Positions 6,309 through 7,586 of a stretch of DNA of 7,586 nt are shown piece after piece (position 1 is the stretch's first letter; every line of letters begins with the position of its first letter). The DNA lies in assembly GCA_025054905.1 (NCBI GenBank), contig JANWZF010000274.1, forward strand, positions 1 through 7,586, in the 5' to 3' direction. This DNA is from Tepidimonas sp. Its GTDB lineage: Bacteria > Pseudomonadota > Gammaproteobacteria > Burkholderiales > Burkholderiaceae_C. The notes under the pieces were generated by a model that searched no databases, was not told the DNA's origin, and saw nothing but the letters and a program-made list of their open reading frames with translations. Both the position numbers and the translations under genes were made by a program.

Positions 6309-7042
6309 ACCAGCCGGCTGCCCAGCCAGATGCCGGGCAGCGAGCCGGCCAGCAACCATCCGAGCAGCGCCCAGTCCACCGACCCCAGCGTGGCGTGCCC
6401 CAGGCCGGCCACCAGCGTCAGCGGCACCGCATAGGTGACGTCGGCGGCCACCAGCCGTGCCAGCGGCAGCTGCGGATACAGCAGCATCAGCACCGCCACG
6501 CCGACCGCCCCAGCCCCTACCGAGGTCAGCGTCACCAGCGCCCCGATCAGCGCGCCCAGCACCAGCGGCCCCGCGCGCCAGCGGGCCTGTTGCTGCACGG
6601 CCTCGGGCGCGGCGGTGTGCACGACCGTGCGGTCGGCCTGGCTGCGCCACCACCAGCCGGCACGCAGCACCTTGTACGCGGTGGCCGCAGCCGTCAGCAG
6701 CAGCATCACCCCCAGGGTGGCTTTCATCACCCGCTGCACCGTGGGGTCGGCCGTGCCGACCTGCGCCAGCAGCAGCAGCATCGCCCCCGCGCCCAGCAGC
6801 CCCCCGCCGGTCAGCCGCGCCACCACGCGCCACGGCACCAGCCCATGGCGGGCAAACGACAGCGCCCCGGCACTCTTGGTGGCCGCGGCAAACAGCAAAT
6901 CGGTGCCCACCGCCAGGTGCGGTTGCACACCGAATCCGTAAATCAGCAGCGGGGTCATCAGCGAGCCTCCTCCCACGCCGGTCAACCCGACGATGAAGCC
7001 CACCACCGCACCACCCAGGACATAAGCCGTTTCGATCGCCAT
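6227..7042 (-). CDS. TSUP (TauE/SafE) family membrane transporter
   Basis: The 271-residue, very hydrophobic protein has the TSUP two-repeat design. Repeat 1 begins at residues 8-35 with VGLTGVGGGSLMTPLLI and continues AVGTDLLFAAATKSAGA (44-60). Repeat 2 has GALIGALVTLTSVGAGAVG (163-181) and AADVTYAVPLTLVAGLGH (199-216). About eight membrane segments are likely, the last near 250-270, with a hydrophilic loop at about 133-157. TSUP proteins move sulfite, sulfate, sulfoacetate or other organosulfur anions across the inner membrane. Beside a sulfate-assimilation operon, sulfate uptake or sulfite export is plausible, but substrate and direction cannot be read from sequence. The start MAIETAYVLGG is chosen because a TTG at 7076-7078 would add 12 polar residues before the first membrane segment. 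The gene converges on the cys operon and overlaps cobA by 82 bp. Confidence 0.88.
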   Translation of the reverse strand: MAIETAYVLGGAVVGFIVGLTGVGGGSLMTPLLIYGFGVQPHLAVGTDLLFAAATKSAGALSFARHGLVPWRVVARLTGGGLLGAGAMLLLLAQVGTADPTVQRVMKATLGVMLLLTAAATAYKVLRAGWWWRSQADRTVVHTAAPEAVQQQARWRAGPLVLGALIGALVTLTSVGAGAVGVAVLMLLYPQLPLARLVAADVTYAVPLTLVAGLGHATLGSVDWALLGWLLAGSLPGIWLGSRLVQWAPVALVRSLLSVLLTWVGLKLVLS

Positions 7043-7111
7043 GGCGCGACACTGTAGGTCGCCTTGATCGAAACCCAAACAACTTTTTTGTCGTTTTCTT
7101 ATGCCTTTTGG
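7043..7111 (-). promoter_or_regulatory. AT-rich gap between glycerate kinase and TSUP genes
   Basis: This 69-bp gap is much richer in A and T than its surroundings. Read on the - strand it holds a short hairpin, AAACGAC-A6-GTTGTTT (7096 to 7077; 7 pairs including one G-U), not followed by a T-run, so it is a poor terminator. Further on, TTGGGT and TACAGT (revcomp of 7051-7056) are 16 bp apart and could be a weak promoter for the TSUP gene. The start site would then be within a few bases of its ATG. No good ribosome binding site is seen. Co-transcription with the glycerate kinase gene is equally possible. Confidence 0.25.
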
Positions 7112-7586
7112 CTATGAAGCTAAAACGCAAGCGCCCGGCGTCGCCACCAGCAGCGCCCGAAAATCGTTGACATTGGTGTGGGTCGGACCCGTGACGAGCA
7201 GATCCCCCAGCCGCGCAAAAAAGGTATAGGCATCGTGCCGGTCCAGATGGTCGCGCGCCGAAATGCCTGCCGCCTGCGCGCGCACCAGCGTGTCCGGCGT
7301 CACGAAGGCGCCGGCGTTGTCTTCGCTGCCGTCGATGCCATCGGTATCGGCCGCCAGCCCCCAGACCCCGGCCTGCCCCTGCAACGCCAGGGCGCAGCCC
7401 AGCAAAAACTCCGTGGCCCGGCCGCCGCGCCCTGCCGGTCCGGTAACGGTCACGGTGGTCTCGCCGCCGGACAGCAGCACGCACGGCGGCGCAAACGGCT
7501 GCCCGTGGCGCGCCACGGCGCGCGCCAGCGCGGCGTGCACCTGACCGACCACGCGGCTTTCCCCTTCCAGGTCGTCGGCCAGCAGG
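7112..7586 (-). CDS. ttuD: Glycerate 2-kinase / TtuD-type protein, C-terminal part
   Basis: The reading frame is open to the right edge, giving the last 157 residues of a protein whose N-terminal half lies outside the window. It belongs to the MOFRL-domain glycerate 2-kinase family, often annotated as hydroxypyruvate reductase TtuD. Members phosphorylate glycerate to 2-phosphoglycerate in glyoxylate and tartrate catabolism. Visible landmarks in order are LLADDLEGESRVVGQVHAAL, VLLSGGETTVTV, GRGGRATEF, LAADTDGIDGSEDNAGAFV and YTFFARLGDLLVTGPTHTNVNDFRALLV, after which it ends in ATPGACVLAS. The residues before the GTG codon at 7550-7552 match the family, so this is a truncation by the window edge and not a short gene. 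The link to sulfur metabolism is probably only neighbourhood. Confidence 0.9.
   Translation of the reverse strand, partial: LLADDLEGESRVVGQVHAALARAVARHGQPFAPPCVLLSGGETTVTVTGPAGRGGRATEFLLGCALALQGQAGVWGLAADTDGIDGSEDNAGAFVTPDTLVRAQAAGISARDHLDRHDAYTFFARLGDLLVTGPTHTNVNDFRALLVATPGACVLAS

Noticed and set aside
6764..6784. Run of CAG-like triplets (cag repeat)
   Set aside because: It encodes a leucine run in a TSUP membrane helix; only about four units, not a genuine microsatellite.
7077..7096. Hairpin AAACGAC-A6-GTTGTTT as a terminator for the glycerate kinase gene
   Set aside because: The stem is short and AT-rich with a G-U pair, and no T-run follows it on the - strand.
6111..7484. - strand frame of 457 codons across the TSUP and glycerate kinase genes
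   Set aside because: It is a frame-shifted reading of the true TSUP and glycerate kinase frames, extremely Gly/Arg/Ala-rich, with no domain.

Overview
The window is GC-rich (roughly 70% by eye) and almost entirely coding. Gene order and protein style suggest a betaproteobacterium, probably Burkholderiales and perhaps Comamonadaceae-like. The clues are a CysI starting MYRYRALD followed by a DUF934 gene, an iron-sulfur APS reductase, CysN without a fused APS kinase, and a glycerate kinase carrying the TDGIDGSEDNAGA signature. This assignment rests on family knowledge; no database search was run.

Layout. Bases 2-154 (+) are the end of a gene that looks like a small CbiX/SirB-type sirohydrochlorin chelatase. 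An AT-rich gap (155-241) follows. It holds a perfect 9-bp inverted repeat with a T-run, a possible promoter, and a second stem that would pair with the cysI start codon. Six tightly packed + strand genes come next: cysI (242-1978), a DUF934 gene (1975-2475), cysH (2468-3238), cysD (3271-4230), cysN (4252-5547) and a cobA-like methyltransferase gene (5544-6308). Three junctions overlap (ATGA, 8 bp, ATGA) and the other two gaps are 32 and 21 bp, so this is very probably one operon. On the - strand, a TSUP/TauE-family membrane protein gene (6227-7042) converges on the operon and overlaps the end of cobA by 82 bp. Upstream of it on the same strand is the C-terminal part of a MOFRL-type glycerate 2-kinase gene (7112-7586), which runs off the window.

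How the genes work together. CysD and CysN (ATP sulfurylase) make APS from sulfate. CysH has the CC/CxxC cysteines of an iron-sulfur APS reductase and should reduce APS directly to sulfite, so no APS kinase is needed. CysI reduces sulfite to sulfide using siroheme and a [4Fe-4S] cluster. The CobA-like protein and the upstream CbiX-like protein would supply siroheme, although the precorrin-2 dehydrogenase step is not in the window. No CysJ-type flavoprotein is present; the DUF934 protein sits where an accessory or partner of CysI might be expected. The TSUP protein may move a sulfur oxyanion across the inner membrane. The glycerate kinase belongs to central carbon metabolism and is probably an unrelated neighbour.

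No insertion sequences, tRNAs, rRNAs, CRISPR arrays or phage genes were seen. This is a housekeeping sulfur locus. The points most worth a second look are the DUF934 protein, the divergent CobA-like enzyme with its tail overlapping the TSUP gene, and the two inverted repeats before cysI.
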